Source of the DNA: Selaginella tamariscina
Lineage: Eukaryota > Streptophyta > Lycopodiopsida > Selaginellales > Selaginellaceae
NCBI GenBank assembly: GCA_003024785.1
Contig: PUQB01000198.1
Span: 229,224 to 293,223, forward strand
Length of the DNA stretch: 64,000 nucleotides
Direction: 5' to 3'
Part shown: piece after piece, positions 11,535-21,960 of the stretch
How positions within the stretch are numbered: the first letter of the stretch is position 1
Layout of the letters: each line of letters begins with the position of its first letter
Program-made: the position numbers and the translations under genes
The notes under the pieces: generated by a model
Database searches by the model: none
Seen by the model: the letters and a program-made list of their open reading frames with translations, nothing else
What the model was told of the DNA's origin: nothing

Positions 11535-12084
11535 CAGTCGGCGTGCCGACTGAGAGAGCAGTTGCTGTAAGTCCCAGTCGGCATGCCGACTGGGCCTGGC
11601 AACAAAGGGGCCCAGTCGGCATGCCGACTGGGACTGGCACAAAGGGAGTCCCAGTCGGCATGCCGACTGGGACTGGCAACAAAGGGAGCCCAGTCGGCAT
11701 GCCGACTGGGACTGGCATCAAAGGGAGTCCCAGTCGGCATGCCGACTGGGACTGGCAACAAAGGGAGCCCAGTCGGCATGCCGACTGGGACTGGCATCAA
11801 AGGGAGTCCCAGTCGGCATGCCGACTGGGACTGGCAACAAAGGGGTCAGTCGGCATGCCGACTGGGACTGGCAACAAAGGGAGGCCCAGTCTGGGACTGG
11901 GAACGAAACAAGGCCCAGTCAAAATGCTAGGTGGGACTAGAACAGTCAACCCTAGTCAAAATGCTGACTGGGGCTGGAACAGTCAACCCCGGTCAAAATG
12001 TTGACTGGATCTGGAACAGTCCACCCCAGTCGGCCTGCCGACTGGGACGGACAACGAAGTCAGTCCGAGTCGGCAGGCCGACTC
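11535..12084. repeat. Array of 18-bp palindromes CAGTCGGCATGCCGACTG
   Basis: Eight perfect copies begin at 11575, 11613, 11652, 11691, 11731, 11770, 11810 and 11847, so the period is 37-40 bp. A copy with one central change lies at 11535-11552. Two more variants lie at 12027-12044 (CAGTCGGCCTGCCGACTG) and 12067-12084 (GAGTCGGCAGGCCGACTC). Between 11881 and 12026 the repeat decays into spaced GACTGG and AGTCAA half-sites. The spacer is mostly GGACTGGCAACAAAGGGAG-like. The array lies between the two divergent start codons. It could bind the element's own proteins, act as a promoter or insulator, or be a methylation target; which is unknown. Confidence 0.9.
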
Positions 12085-12219
12085 GGATTTCTTGCAACTG
12101 TGAAGAGATGTAAAAAGATGAAAAGATCATGAGCAGATCATGAAGAAATCAGAAAATACTCACCCCCTCAATGGAAGCCTATTGTGATTAATCCCTGGAG
12201 CCACACTTGCTCCACGCTA

Positions 12220-12310
12220 TGCCCCCAAATGCCCGCTGCTCCACGAAAACCTAGCCGCCCTAGCTGCCCTAGCCGCCCTAATTGCAAAACCCTAGCCGCC
12301 CTAAATCAAT
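12220..12310. repeat. CCTAGCCGCC short tandem motif with telo-box-like AACCCTA
   Basis: CCTAGCCGCCCTAGCTGCCC recurs with small changes between 12250 and 12303 and includes AAAACCCTAGCC, which contains the plant telo-box core. It lies about 260-350 bp upstream of the transposase start and may be part of its promoter or leader. Confidence 0.5.
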
Positions 12311-12567
12311 TAAAAACCAACCTAATTTCTGTAAACATATTGCATGCATGATCGCCACTTGTACATAGTAAAACTTTTTAATTTACAAAAAACCTACCCA
12401 GACGCAGTAAATTAATTTCACTCTTCTACCCAGACGCACGCAATTAATATTATTTTTAATATTTGTCAATGAAATGATTGCCTCACGACTGACAAACACA
12501 TTAACCATCGTGTGTAATATGTTCATTGTCTTTGAATTTTAACTTTTGTTTGTTCCATTTTTGCTAC

Positions 12568-15500
12568 ATGGCAAGAATCAGCTACAATGGTGTTGACAAG
12601 GACTTCCCTGCAGATGAAGATGGTATTGCATTTGTCTTTGAAACAGATCTCAGGTCTGCATTTGACATTCCACCTTGGCAATCTTTTAAAGTGCTGCATT
12701 TGATGTCTGTTGTTGGTGGAGATGCTGCGAATGTTGAGGTAGAACCAGAAGGGGCAAGAGCTAGCAGTTTTGTGTATTACACACTTCTTCCTTCCAAAGG
12801 ACCGCTATTCCGGTTGGAGACAACAGATCGGGACAATTCTATGGTAACAATACTTCGCAATAGTCAGAGATGTAGGATTGGGAAGCAACTGGTGGTCTCG
12901 TCATCGATTCAGCAAGTTGCTGAGGTCCCAGAAGATTGCAACGGAAATGTGATTTACGAGTTGCCAGCACACGAAACAATGAAGGACAAGTACAAAGGGA
13001 TGAATAGGAAGGATGGGTGTGATTACTGGACTCAACGCTGCACAACACATTGGAATGTTCCAGCTCGTGTTAGTCGCAGTTCATGTATTGGCCACATGAA
13101 ATGCGTAAAGGAAACATGTCCGTTCATCAGCTTCAGTAAGAAAGCAAATGACTGCCAATTTAAGGGCACCATTGATAAAGTCCAGTTATCTTCAGATGGT
13201 AGAGTGCTTGGAATGAAGTGTGTGCATTGCAACAATGAGCCCCTTCTAGTGCAGACATGCTCCGTTGTTGCATATTACATAATTCCAGATGATATCACAT
13301 GCACGAGGCTTTTCATCCATCTTGGAGAACATCAACACCCACGTAGACCACCCGAATCCATGGTCTCTAAAGACAGAGCTAAGGAGACAATCAACAAAGC
13401 AGTCGCTGCAACCCCAAGAACTAATCAACGTGTCATAGAGTTTCAAGCAGCACGCAATATAATTTTGGAAAAACTGGTAACAGATTCTGGAGATGTATCA
13501 TACGACAAGGTTCTGTCAGATCTACTACCACTCACAAATCACCGCCGGTAAGCAAAAAAATTATTATTTCCTTTTGGAGATGCTTAACCTTTCCAATGTA
13601 GAACAAGAGAATGGATATCTCAGGCTAGAACAAAGACACTCGTTTCAAAGAAGGTTACGAAGGACTTCTGCAGTTAAAGAAGAAGCTATCAATCCCATTC
13701 ATACATGTTATCCACATACCCGGAATGGACCTCAACGGAGCTGAAGAGCAGCCTTTAATCTTCAAAATGACAGTTGCCGGCCCAGGATCCGGAATAGACT
13801 ACATTAGAAGGTGTCAATCTGGAGGTGATCTCGAACAGCAGTGGGTGGTGCTAGACCACACATATCGTATTGATGATTGGTGTACACTGGGAATACATCT
13901 CTATGATCCATTGTAAGTATTAACATATCTATGTTTTAAAATACTTACTAATATAATGCACTTATGTTTGTGCAGTTTAAGGTCGATGGTGACACTTGCT
14001 TATGGTGACATGATCAGGGAGGATAGTGTGGCGGTGATCAAATTTTTGAACACTATGCTTCAAGTGTGCAGCAAGCAAGGACTTCATAATGTGAACTTTG
14101 CGGGGTTCATGTCAGATGAGTCAGGTGCAATTTGGTTAGCATTGCGTCAAGTTTTCAACAATGGGTCAAAGATGAGGAAGAGAAAGGAGTTGTTTGTTCC
14201 ATTACATGCAGTCAGTGCGTCAAGTTACAAAGAAGTGGATACTTGAGGAACACAGGGAGGAGCACATGAACCTTGCACGCTCATGGCCTGCAGCACTAAC
14301 CAACCAAGATAAGTTGGAACGACGAGTAATGTTGGAGTCATTTTGGGAAGGCAGGTCCAGTAACGTTAGCGCTTTGCAAACATGGCTGTCATGGTGGGCA
14401 AGACATGAAGATCATATTTCCATGACAGAGATAATTGACTTGACAGAAGATGGTGTTGCGAATGTGCCTACCACTAACAACTCCGAAGTTGTTCATGCAA
14501 GAGCACGAAGAGCAAGGCTGACGAAGCGTGTTCCTTTGTTGGAGGCAACAATGTTAGATTTAACAGATGCTGTTTTCCAAAGTGCAAAGGTCAAGGCATC
14601 ATTTGAAGGGAGATATTCAGGCACAGGTCCTTCCATGGAAACTCTTCTGAAACGTGCACAGCAGAAACTTTCAGCGGGAAAATCAGTGTCTCCAACAACT
14701 TTTGCAAATCTTGTTAGTGATGAAGAGCATCTTGCAAGTCCAGAGTTTGCCTCTACAACAAATGTTCGTGTTCGAACCGTTCGTCAACCGTCAACTGGGG
14801 ACCATGGGATTGATGCACTTCGTACACATAGACATGACACACAATATGCAGAACAAGTCATCCCAAATGCACGCAGGAAAAAACTCAAGTTTCAAGATGT
14901 CAATGTCACTGAAAGAGAGACGTTGATGACTCAGTGGGCCATCAGACGCATTGGGGAGGCAAGTCAGGTGAAATGTCTAGGTCTCACTCAGGACGGTAAC
15001 AGCAAGTGTGGCAGACCCATAGGATATCCACATCGTGTACCGGCACCAGGATTTCACGGTAGACGGCAATATACAAATGCATTTGGGAACATTGAGTTCA
15101 CTCATCAGATGTTATGGTTCTGCCCACGCGATTCTTGTTGCTTCAGACGACCATATGCAGGGATTCCTCCTGAGAGTATTCCAGAAGTTCCAGAGGTTTG
15201 GCCAGTTCAAAAAGGAACAAACTTGAATGCAAATGAGGTTGAAGCTCTTCTGAAAGCAGGATTCAAGTTGGAGGGATTTGAAGAAATGGTAGACGACAGT
15301 AGTAGCCGAATGGATCGAACACCATCACCACCAAGAGGAGAGGGAGCACATAGAGTACCAACATACCATGGACGGAGTGTGCGAACACCAACAAGAATGT
15401 CCAAGGAACATGAGAAACATTACAACCAGGCAAAGATTCTTCAAGGTCGGATCAACAACGTGGAGGTGGTTCAAAGAGGGAAGACTGAGGCCTTCATTGT

Positions 15501-15759
15501 CTCTGCAGGCATGCAATCTGCTAAGGTAACAATTTCTACTGTTCCGTCATGCACTTGTGCAACTTTTCAGAAAGCCAAGAACTGGAGCCCCTGCCAACAC
15601 ATGTATTTTGTGTACACTCATGTTCTTGGATTGGACCCAACGATTACTTACTTCTTACAGAGGCGGACCCTTACTCCACAAAGTGCATCGGTTATTGTTG
15701 GTTGCAAGCGCAATGTCGAACCTGCGACTTTTAAGTTTAGTCGGTATAGTAAAGTCTAG
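12568..15759 (+). CDS. SWIM zinc-finger transposase of the 8-kb element
   Basis: Three exons are inferred: 12568-13547, 13602-13912 and 13976-15759, about 1025 residues. The N-terminal half has a GCM/WRKY-like zinc region (CxxC pairs ending in LFIHLGEHQHP). Next comes a likely RNase-H catalytic core: first Asp in WVVLDHTYRIDDW (exon 2 end) and second in FAGFMSDESGAIW (about 14098-14135). The third acidic residue could not be placed. A classic SWIM finger, SCTCATFQKAKNWSPCQH (CxC, 11 residues, CxH), lies near 15546-15600. This order fits Mutator-like or KDZ transposases. Two frame breaks interrupt it: about 13640-13660 (one base missing) and about 14185 (one extra, or two missing). Start ATG 12568 was chosen over 12526 because it precedes the conserved-looking MARISYNGVDK. 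It presumably cuts and pastes the 8-kb element. Confidence 0.75.
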
Positions 15760-15831
15760 TCGGCAAATAATTAGCGTTTTTCACTTGTTGGTCGGCATTT
15801 TATATTGAAAGTTAAAGATAATTACTTGGCA

Positions 15832-15885
15832 GAATATTCTAGAATATTCCCGTTTATTTGACAGAATATTCCTGGATATTCGGGA
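15832..15885. repeat. AGAATATTCT cluster, right end, with perfect heat-shock-element spacing
   Basis: GAATATTCTAGAATATTC at 15832-15849 reads GAAnnTTCnnGAAnnTTC, a perfect four-unit heat-shock element. Further GAATATTCC and GGATATTCGG units follow to 15885. The left end carries the same core with looser spacing. Confidence 0.65.
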
Positions 15886-15906
15886 ATATGCGAAAAGCCC
15901 TTGTAC

Positions 15907-15930
15907 GAAGCCCGGTTTTTGCCAATCCTC
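15907..15930 (-). repeat. Right terminal inverted repeat
   Basis: Reverse complement matches 7928-7951 at 18 of 24 positions. Followed by the right target duplication TTTTTCAAA (15931-15939). Confidence 0.7.
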
Positions 15931-15990
15931 TTTTTCAAAAAAAGATAAGATATGTTTTAAAAAGAATATTCGAAACAAACGACTGCAGAC

Positions 15991-17272
15991 ATGCGCTGTG
16001 GTGCATTCGAGCGCCTGCCAGAGGCCGCGCTTGTGCTCCACATCTTCACTTTCTTGGAGCTCCGAGATGTGTTCAAGCTGAGAGCCGTTTGTAAATCGTG
16101 GTATGATGCTGTGTTATCCCCGTATTTCATTCAACTGTACAAGCAGCCTCTGGATCCATGGGCAGTCTTCCGGGTGCGAACAGAAGAACCAGTTGACAGG
16201 TATCGGATCTCTCTCTTATTCATTGATGATTAAATCCAATCCTCTTGGTAATTCTTCCCATCCAGGTATGAAGATCCTGGGCATACTGGGTGTAATTACG
16301 CTTATTTCGACTACGAAATGAAGTTGGAAAGTCATGTTGAGCTCTGGCGTCCCTACGTAGCGAATCAGCGTAAGAAGTGTGCATTGCCATTGGGCCCATT
16401 AGGCTCACAGTTTGTGGGCTTGTGTGCTCCAATGGGCTTGTCTGTGGGAGGAGGATGGAACACAAGCACTCACTGACTTTAGCTGTGGGGAATCCTATCA
16501 CTAACAGATGGAAGACACTCCCTCCTTCTCCAGTCGACTCTAGGGATGTTCCTCGCCCTGAATATCTTTCCATCTACATGGAAACTGATCCGACCACGAG
16601 TTGCTATCAAGTTGCGGTGCTTTATCAGAGGGTGAATGCCGAAGACGATTTTTCGATTTACGTGGTGCAGTATGAGTCGGAGGCAGGAGACTGGGAGAGT
16701 GGGCCAGCTTTCAGCCTTGGAATCTCTTCTGGATTACCGCTTCGAGGCTATGCATTCTTTGGGAAAGTTGATAACATATTTCCAGTGTATGATCCCCAGT
16801 CCAGAAGCTGGTCACATATTGAAATAGCAAGGCCGGTATGTGACGAGGCGAGAGAGCAAGGGACCGAGTGGGAGAACTGGCTTCTTAATTACGTTGGTGC
16901 TTTCATGTACAAGGGTAAGTGTTTGTGGGCCTCGGTTCTGTTTAAATGGTCAGAGGGTGAGGAAAGTGAAGAACTTGGGTTTGCAATTTGGGAGATGGAC
17001 CAGGTGAAAGCGAGCTGGATTCTTGTGTCTAGGATACTGGGGAAAGACTTGTTGGAGACTAAGTGGGAATCCCATGGGAACAAAGACATAAAACTGCATG
17101 TGGTTGGGACACGGTAGTTATCTCAACCTTCTACAAGAAGGGGACATACGGGGAGTGCCCTCCCGTTGCTTATAACTTGGCAATTTCTAAATGGTACTCT
17201 AGTGTGAGTAAGGAAGAGTCCTCTCCCCACGGTGATATTGAGTGCGTACCCAGCTTAAATGTCAGGCCTTAA
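15991..17272 (+). CDS. F-box protein
   Basis: Exon 1 (15991-16199) encodes an F-box close to the N-terminus: FERLPEAALVLHIFTF, LRDVFKLRAVCKSWYDAV. A 66-bp intron (16200-16265) joins VDR to YEDPGHTG. Exon 2 encodes a beta-rich, Kelch-like region (LAVGNPITNRWKTLPPSP, FPVYDPQSRSWSHIEIARP). It ends with TVVISTFYKKGTYGECPP and a stop at 17270-17272. F-box proteins join SCF ubiquitin ligases through Skp1 and use the C-terminal repeats to bind a substrate; the substrate cannot be guessed. Two breaks, at about 16430-16450 and about 17105 (next to GGG), each behave as one missing base. The sequence on both sides is clearly homologous, so the gene may be intact in reality. It starts 52 bp beyond the right target duplication of the transposon, whose insertion moved its upstream region. 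Confidence 0.8.
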
Positions 17273-18779
17273 AAATTGGTTTAAGAACATTTAAATATAT
17301 TTACTTCCGATTACATTTACTCACACTTAACAATAAATTTCTTATACTTAAGTTAATGGAATGTGGACTTCCTAGTCTTTTAAGGGCCGATTCCCACCAG
17401 GTTAATGAATGAAGTTAATTTAGTGAGAGTGTATTCCAAAAACTATTGAGTTTAATATTTATAGAAAAAGATAATAAATTTTCATTCTCACCAACTTTTC
17501 TATTAAATTAAAAATTATTGTTTCTAATAAATTTAATTTTTTCTTTGTAAAACTTGAATAATTTTTACAATTGATCTTTAATAACCATTAAATTAGTGTA
17601 CAATTGTGAGTGTGTGAAATAATGGAAATCAGGACATTATGTAACTCTATAAATCCGTAATTCATTCATTAATCTTTAATTTGTTTGATATTTTTACTTA
17701 CAAGAGGTACATCTAAAGCTTTTATTTTTGTCAGTGCTAATTATTATTGCTGCTATTTTTGTTAATGCTAGACTTATTTTAGTTATTACACTTGTTCTTA
17801 TAGTTGCCAATGCTACTATAGTTCTAATGCTGGTGTTATTGATTTTAATGTTAGTGCTTTGGTTTTAGTTCCCACATAAGAGAAGTTAGTTCAAGAGAGA
17901 AACCAAATTGGATTAATACTTAATTTAGTTAAAAATTGAGGAAGCAAAATATTTTGAAAGAGTGAGAGATAGTGTTGGCTAAAGAGAAATGGTCTCAAAT
18001 CTCTGAGAAATTTGTTGTTCATAGCTTGTAGAGAGAAGTGAGACAATTTACCTTTATGAGTTTAAATAGTCAATCTTATAACTTAAGTTAGTGTATGTAT
18101 GGGATAACACATGGAATGTCTTTTTAAGTTATTGTGTGTATGTTATAACTTAATTCTTTCTTTTAAAAAAAAAAAATTGTGTATGTAATAACATTTCTTC
18201 ATTATGTTAAGTAATTATGTTTATGTAATAAGGATAATAATAGGGTTAAAGGTAATTAATTAGTTAAATATAAATTTAGGAAATGAAGGGTCTATCTTAA
18301 AAAATAAACTCACCAAGTTAAGAATAACAACTCAATTAAGAGTCATTAAATAATTAAGCCTATGCATGGATAAACTCAATTAAGTAGTTACGGCCACGAG
18401 AAAATGCAAAGCACTGAAAAGCCCATGAATAGGATAAACTCACCAAATTAATAGCAATTGGTTTAAGGTTCAAATTAAGAAAAACTCACCAAATTAAAAA
18501 TAATGGTTTCTAGCTTAAAAGGCTAAAGATAACAATTAAGTTATGGGTCATTAAATAACATGTAAACTTACGAATAATATTTGGGTTAAGAATCTAGTTT
18601 AAAGATAAAACTAGCTAAATTAAGAATAATAATTAAGTTAAGAGTTCAACTTAGGGATAAACTCATGAGAATAAGGATAATAATTGAGTTAATAATTTAT
18701 TAATTATAAATTATTATAAATAATTAAGCCCACCAACGATGGGCATATGTTAAAGTTTTAATATGAAGGGCTAACACGT
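17273..18779. other. AT-rich spacer with degenerate short repeats
   Basis: No gene seen. From about 18240 the sequence is built of diverged variants of GATAAACTCACCAAATTAAG and GAATAACAACTCAATTAAG, the same family as at 20820-21370. Confidence 0.6.
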
Positions 18780-20100
18780 GGCAACATATGGTTGTTAAGC
18801 ATTTGTTGTCAAGTAGTCATCCGACATTAACACCCTATATTAAACATTAAATCTTTGAAGATAACCAATAGGCACGAGACTTAAGGTCCTAACTAAGTAC
18901 CTTAGAATAGCTACCCCTCAAATGCTAGAAGATAACCCAAGTAGACTTTAAAATCTTGCCTCAAAAGACCTAGACATTCTCATGCCCTAACCCCATCAAG
19001 GAGATGTGTCCCACACTGATAGAGCTAAAACATTATCACTTATTCCTTAAAGAATCATCTTCATTTGGGAATACAACCCCTTTTGAGAACAGAAGAACCC
19101 TAAACCACTACTAACCCTTAAGGGTTGAGTGGCCAAATCATACCCTAAACCTAAAGTTAATATTTAATGAGGACACGAGTGCTCTACTTAAGTAAGCTCC
19201 CTAAGGTTAGATTTGAATAACTTTAAGTACACAACCTTGTGAGTGTCTCAAGAATGGGCTCTTGTTAATAAGCTTAGGTCGTTCAACCCTTGGATCCTAA
19301 TGTGAACACCCCTAGCCAAGTATGCCAATAACACATCCAATTACAAGACCTAACCTCCCTTAAGTGGATGTTCAAGGTTTAACACTTTGATGCGAACACA
19401 AGCATGCATACTTGTTAAAGTGGTGTTAAGCCCATGAAACAATTCCAAAAGGTGTGCCTCAGGCGTTGTATTGTGCACTATTTAGGCTAGTGTCACATTG
19501 TCATATGACACTGTTTTTTAAAATGTGAGTTCTTTTGGTATAGCCATTCAAATTCAAGAGTTACACCTGATGTCACGAATTTGGGCACATATGCTACCTC
19601 TAAAACCCCTCTATGAACCCTTAAGAACTTAGTAAAGAGAACCTGTCAATTAAGATCCCATGCTCACAATTGAATAAGAACACGAATATGTCTTGCTTAA
19701 TTACGAGTATTGCGAGAAGGAGGTTAGAGACATGCTGACCCTTGGAATATGTATTACAATAAGACCTCCCATGCACGGATTCACCAACATTAAAGGTAGG
19801 TTACCCCAAAGATGAGACATAGCCCTATCGTTTGGAAGTTGAGGTAACATAATAAAGAATTGTGCTTTAACCACATAAGTTAGAACTTGCACCAGTAAAA
19901 GAATAATAAATTCAATTATGAACCCATAAACTCTCACTACATATCCTACTTAATATATATGATAAACGCCCCCCCTTCCCCTTATTTTCCTGTTTGTAAA
20001 GTGGGCTAGCACAAAATCTCATTCCCAATGGGAAATATACTTGATAAATCAACCCATCAACCCCTAAACCTTAAGTTAAGGGGTTTAGGGTAATTCTCAA
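18780..20100 (-). repeat. LTR-like dispersed repeat, copy A (reverse orientation)
   Basis: Reverse-complement similarity to 53550-55010 is visible over most of its length. Examples are the segment about CATCTCCTTGATGAGG and the C-rich run near 19970, which mirrors the G-rich run at about 53705. It reads like an LTR and leader of a retrotransposon with no coding domain left. Confidence 0.55.
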
Positions 20101-20439
20101 CCATAAGGGTGTTTCTACTCATATTCAACATGTCAAACTCACCAAAAATAATCAATAACCCAATTGGGACACAAAAAACAAGGATAGAGTTTTTAAAATG
20201 GAAGTGATAATTTTGCTTAGAGTTTGTAAATGCCTAACAGCACCTGATCGAACTATCATTAGATACCCAAGTGCACTAAGTAGCATGTTTTTTCTACACT
20301 GAGGGCTTGTTAATACAGTTTATAATCAACCTTCAAAGTAAAGAGCAGCCATAATAAAACTATGATAAGATGTGTACTAGTATTGTATAATAAGTTTATT
20401 GTGTATGTCTATGTGTATATATGTCATGAATGCCCCATC

Positions 20440-20800
20440 AACAGCCATTCTAAATCCTAAACTCACGTGGCACTATTGGGGTTATTTACTTCATCAAAGA
20501 TTATTTTAAATCCTAAACCCGCTTAGCATTATCAGAGTTATTAACCCCATCAATTGCCATCTTAAATCTTAAACCCATGTAGCATTATCAAAGCCATTGA
20601 CTCCATCAACAGCTTAAATCCATGTGACACTATCAGGGTTGTTGACCTCATTAGTTGTCATCCTAAATCTTAAACCCATATGGCATTATCGGAGCTATTG
20701 AGAGTTCATTAATGACCATCTTAATCTTAAACATCAAGGCCATTAAATGCCATCTTAAATCATAAATCCATGTGGCACTATTAGGGCTGCTGGATCATGC
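20440..20800. repeat. Degenerate tandem repeat, about 65 bp x 6
   Basis: Six diverged units share the pattern TTAAATCTTAAACCCATGT, then GGCATTATC, then GTTATTGACCCCATCAA. Not coding. Confidence 0.65.
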
Positions 20801-20819
20801 ATGAATGGCATATATTGCA

Positions 20820-21370
20820 TGGATGCTTAAGGATAAACTTGTCAAATTAAAATAACAATTGAATTAAGGGTAAACTCATTAAGTCAAGGATAACAACTGA
20901 GTGCTTATGAATAAACTCACAGAGTTAAAGATCTAGGTTAAGGGTCCTTAGAAGGAGCTATTGATATGCTCAAGGATAATAACATGGTTTAGGGTTTAAG
21001 GTTTAAGAAATAAACTCATTAGGTTAAGGATAACAACATAGGTAAACCTAAGAGCTTAAGGATAAACTCATCAGATTAAGAATAAGAACTGGATGGAGAG
21101 TCCAACTTAAAAATAAACTCATCAGATTAAGAATAACAACTGAATTAAGGATTCAATTTAATTTAATAGGTTAAGTATAATATTAGATTAAGAATTATTA
21201 AATAGCTACAACTAAGCATGAATAAACCTAAGAACTTATGGATAAATTCATCAAATTAAGAATAACAATTGAATTAAGAAGGATAACAACTAAATTAATG
21301 ATTCAATTTAGGGATAAAATCTTTAAATTAAAGATAATAATTGGGGGTAAGGGTTCAATAATTATTCTTA
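20820..21370. repeat. Degenerate short-repeat block
   Basis: Variants of AAACTCATCAGATTAAGAAT and AACAACTGAATTAAGG recur about a dozen times, as at 18240-18720. Likely an old satellite or leader of the neighbouring LTR-like repeats. Confidence 0.55.
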
Positions 21371-21479
21371 TATAATTAAGCCCAAGGTATGTGTATTAGT
21401 ATGTAATAAGAAAATAGCTCCATTTAGTACAATTAGGTACTTAGGGATAGTCCAAGTGAGTATTCAATGAGTTTACCAT

Positions 21480-21960
21480 GTCGAATAGGGTTAGTTAGGG
21501 CTAACTAACTAACCCTATAGAGTTAAGATTAGGTCTAGAGTCTTGACTCTAAGATAAAAGGGGTTGGCATTCTGTGCTAGCCCACTTAATTAAAGAGCTC
21601 AAGTAGAATATGTGTGTAGGCAAGAAAGAACCCATTATGCCCCTTACTGATGCAAGTTCTAATTGTGTTGTTAAGACACCCCTTTGTGCTGCTCCAATTT
21701 TAAGTGCATAGGGTATGTCACACCCTAAGGGTTACCCAACTCTTATTGTTGGCAAAATTTGTACCTAGTATTTCGCATTTAAAGAATTAGTCAATTCCTT
21801 TCATTTAATAATTAACTTACAAACCTGGGACATTGCCCAAAGTATATGTTTTGCAAGACTATAATGCCTTATTTACGCCAAGTTAGGAATAACATTTGTA
21901 GTTCAACTAGTCGCACTCCTTGAACATTACTAGGAGAGATGCACTTTGTTGCTCCTTTGT
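21480..21960 (+). repeat. LTR-like dispersed repeat, copy B (forward orientation)
   Basis: Shares the order GGCATTCTGTGCTAGCCCACTT, GAATATGTGTG, GATGCAAGTTCTAA and CACCCTAAGGGTTACC with copies at 34990-35690 and 53670-53905. With copy A it flanks the satellite-like block in inverted orientation. Confidence 0.5.

Larger units (their letters stand above)
7928..15930. mobile_element. 8.0-kb TIR transposon carrying a ParB-like/DNA methyltransferase fusion and a SWIM transposase
   Basis: Ends are inverted repeats: 7928-7951 and 15907-15930 (reversed) match at 18 of 24 positions, sharing GAG at the tip, CAAAAA and GGGCTTC. Behind them both ends carry AGAATATTCT palindromes. The 9-bp flanks match 8 of 9, and the tandem repeat at 7739-7927 preserves an uninterrupted version of the insertion site. 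Inside are two divergent genes, the methyltransferase fusion on the minus strand (8194-11451) and the transposase on the plus strand (12568-15759). Between them lies a palindrome array (11535-12084). The SWIM finger and the GCM/WRKY-like zinc region of the transposase suggest the MULE or KDZ assemblage. Both genes have frame breaks, so the copy as written is not autonomous. Confidence 0.8.

Noticed and set aside
11512-12004. Repetitive open frames (VGMPTGTG-type) across the palindrome array
   Set aside because: They arise because the roughly 39-bp repeat stays open in several frames on both strands; no start context or homology supports a protein.
11535-12084. CRISPR-like array
   Set aside because: Spacing is regular, but the intervening sequence is itself repeated, not unique, and the host is eukaryotic.
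15991-16233. Stand-alone 80-residue F-box protein
   Set aside because: A good donor at 16200 and acceptor at 16265 link it to the downstream Kelch-like exon.
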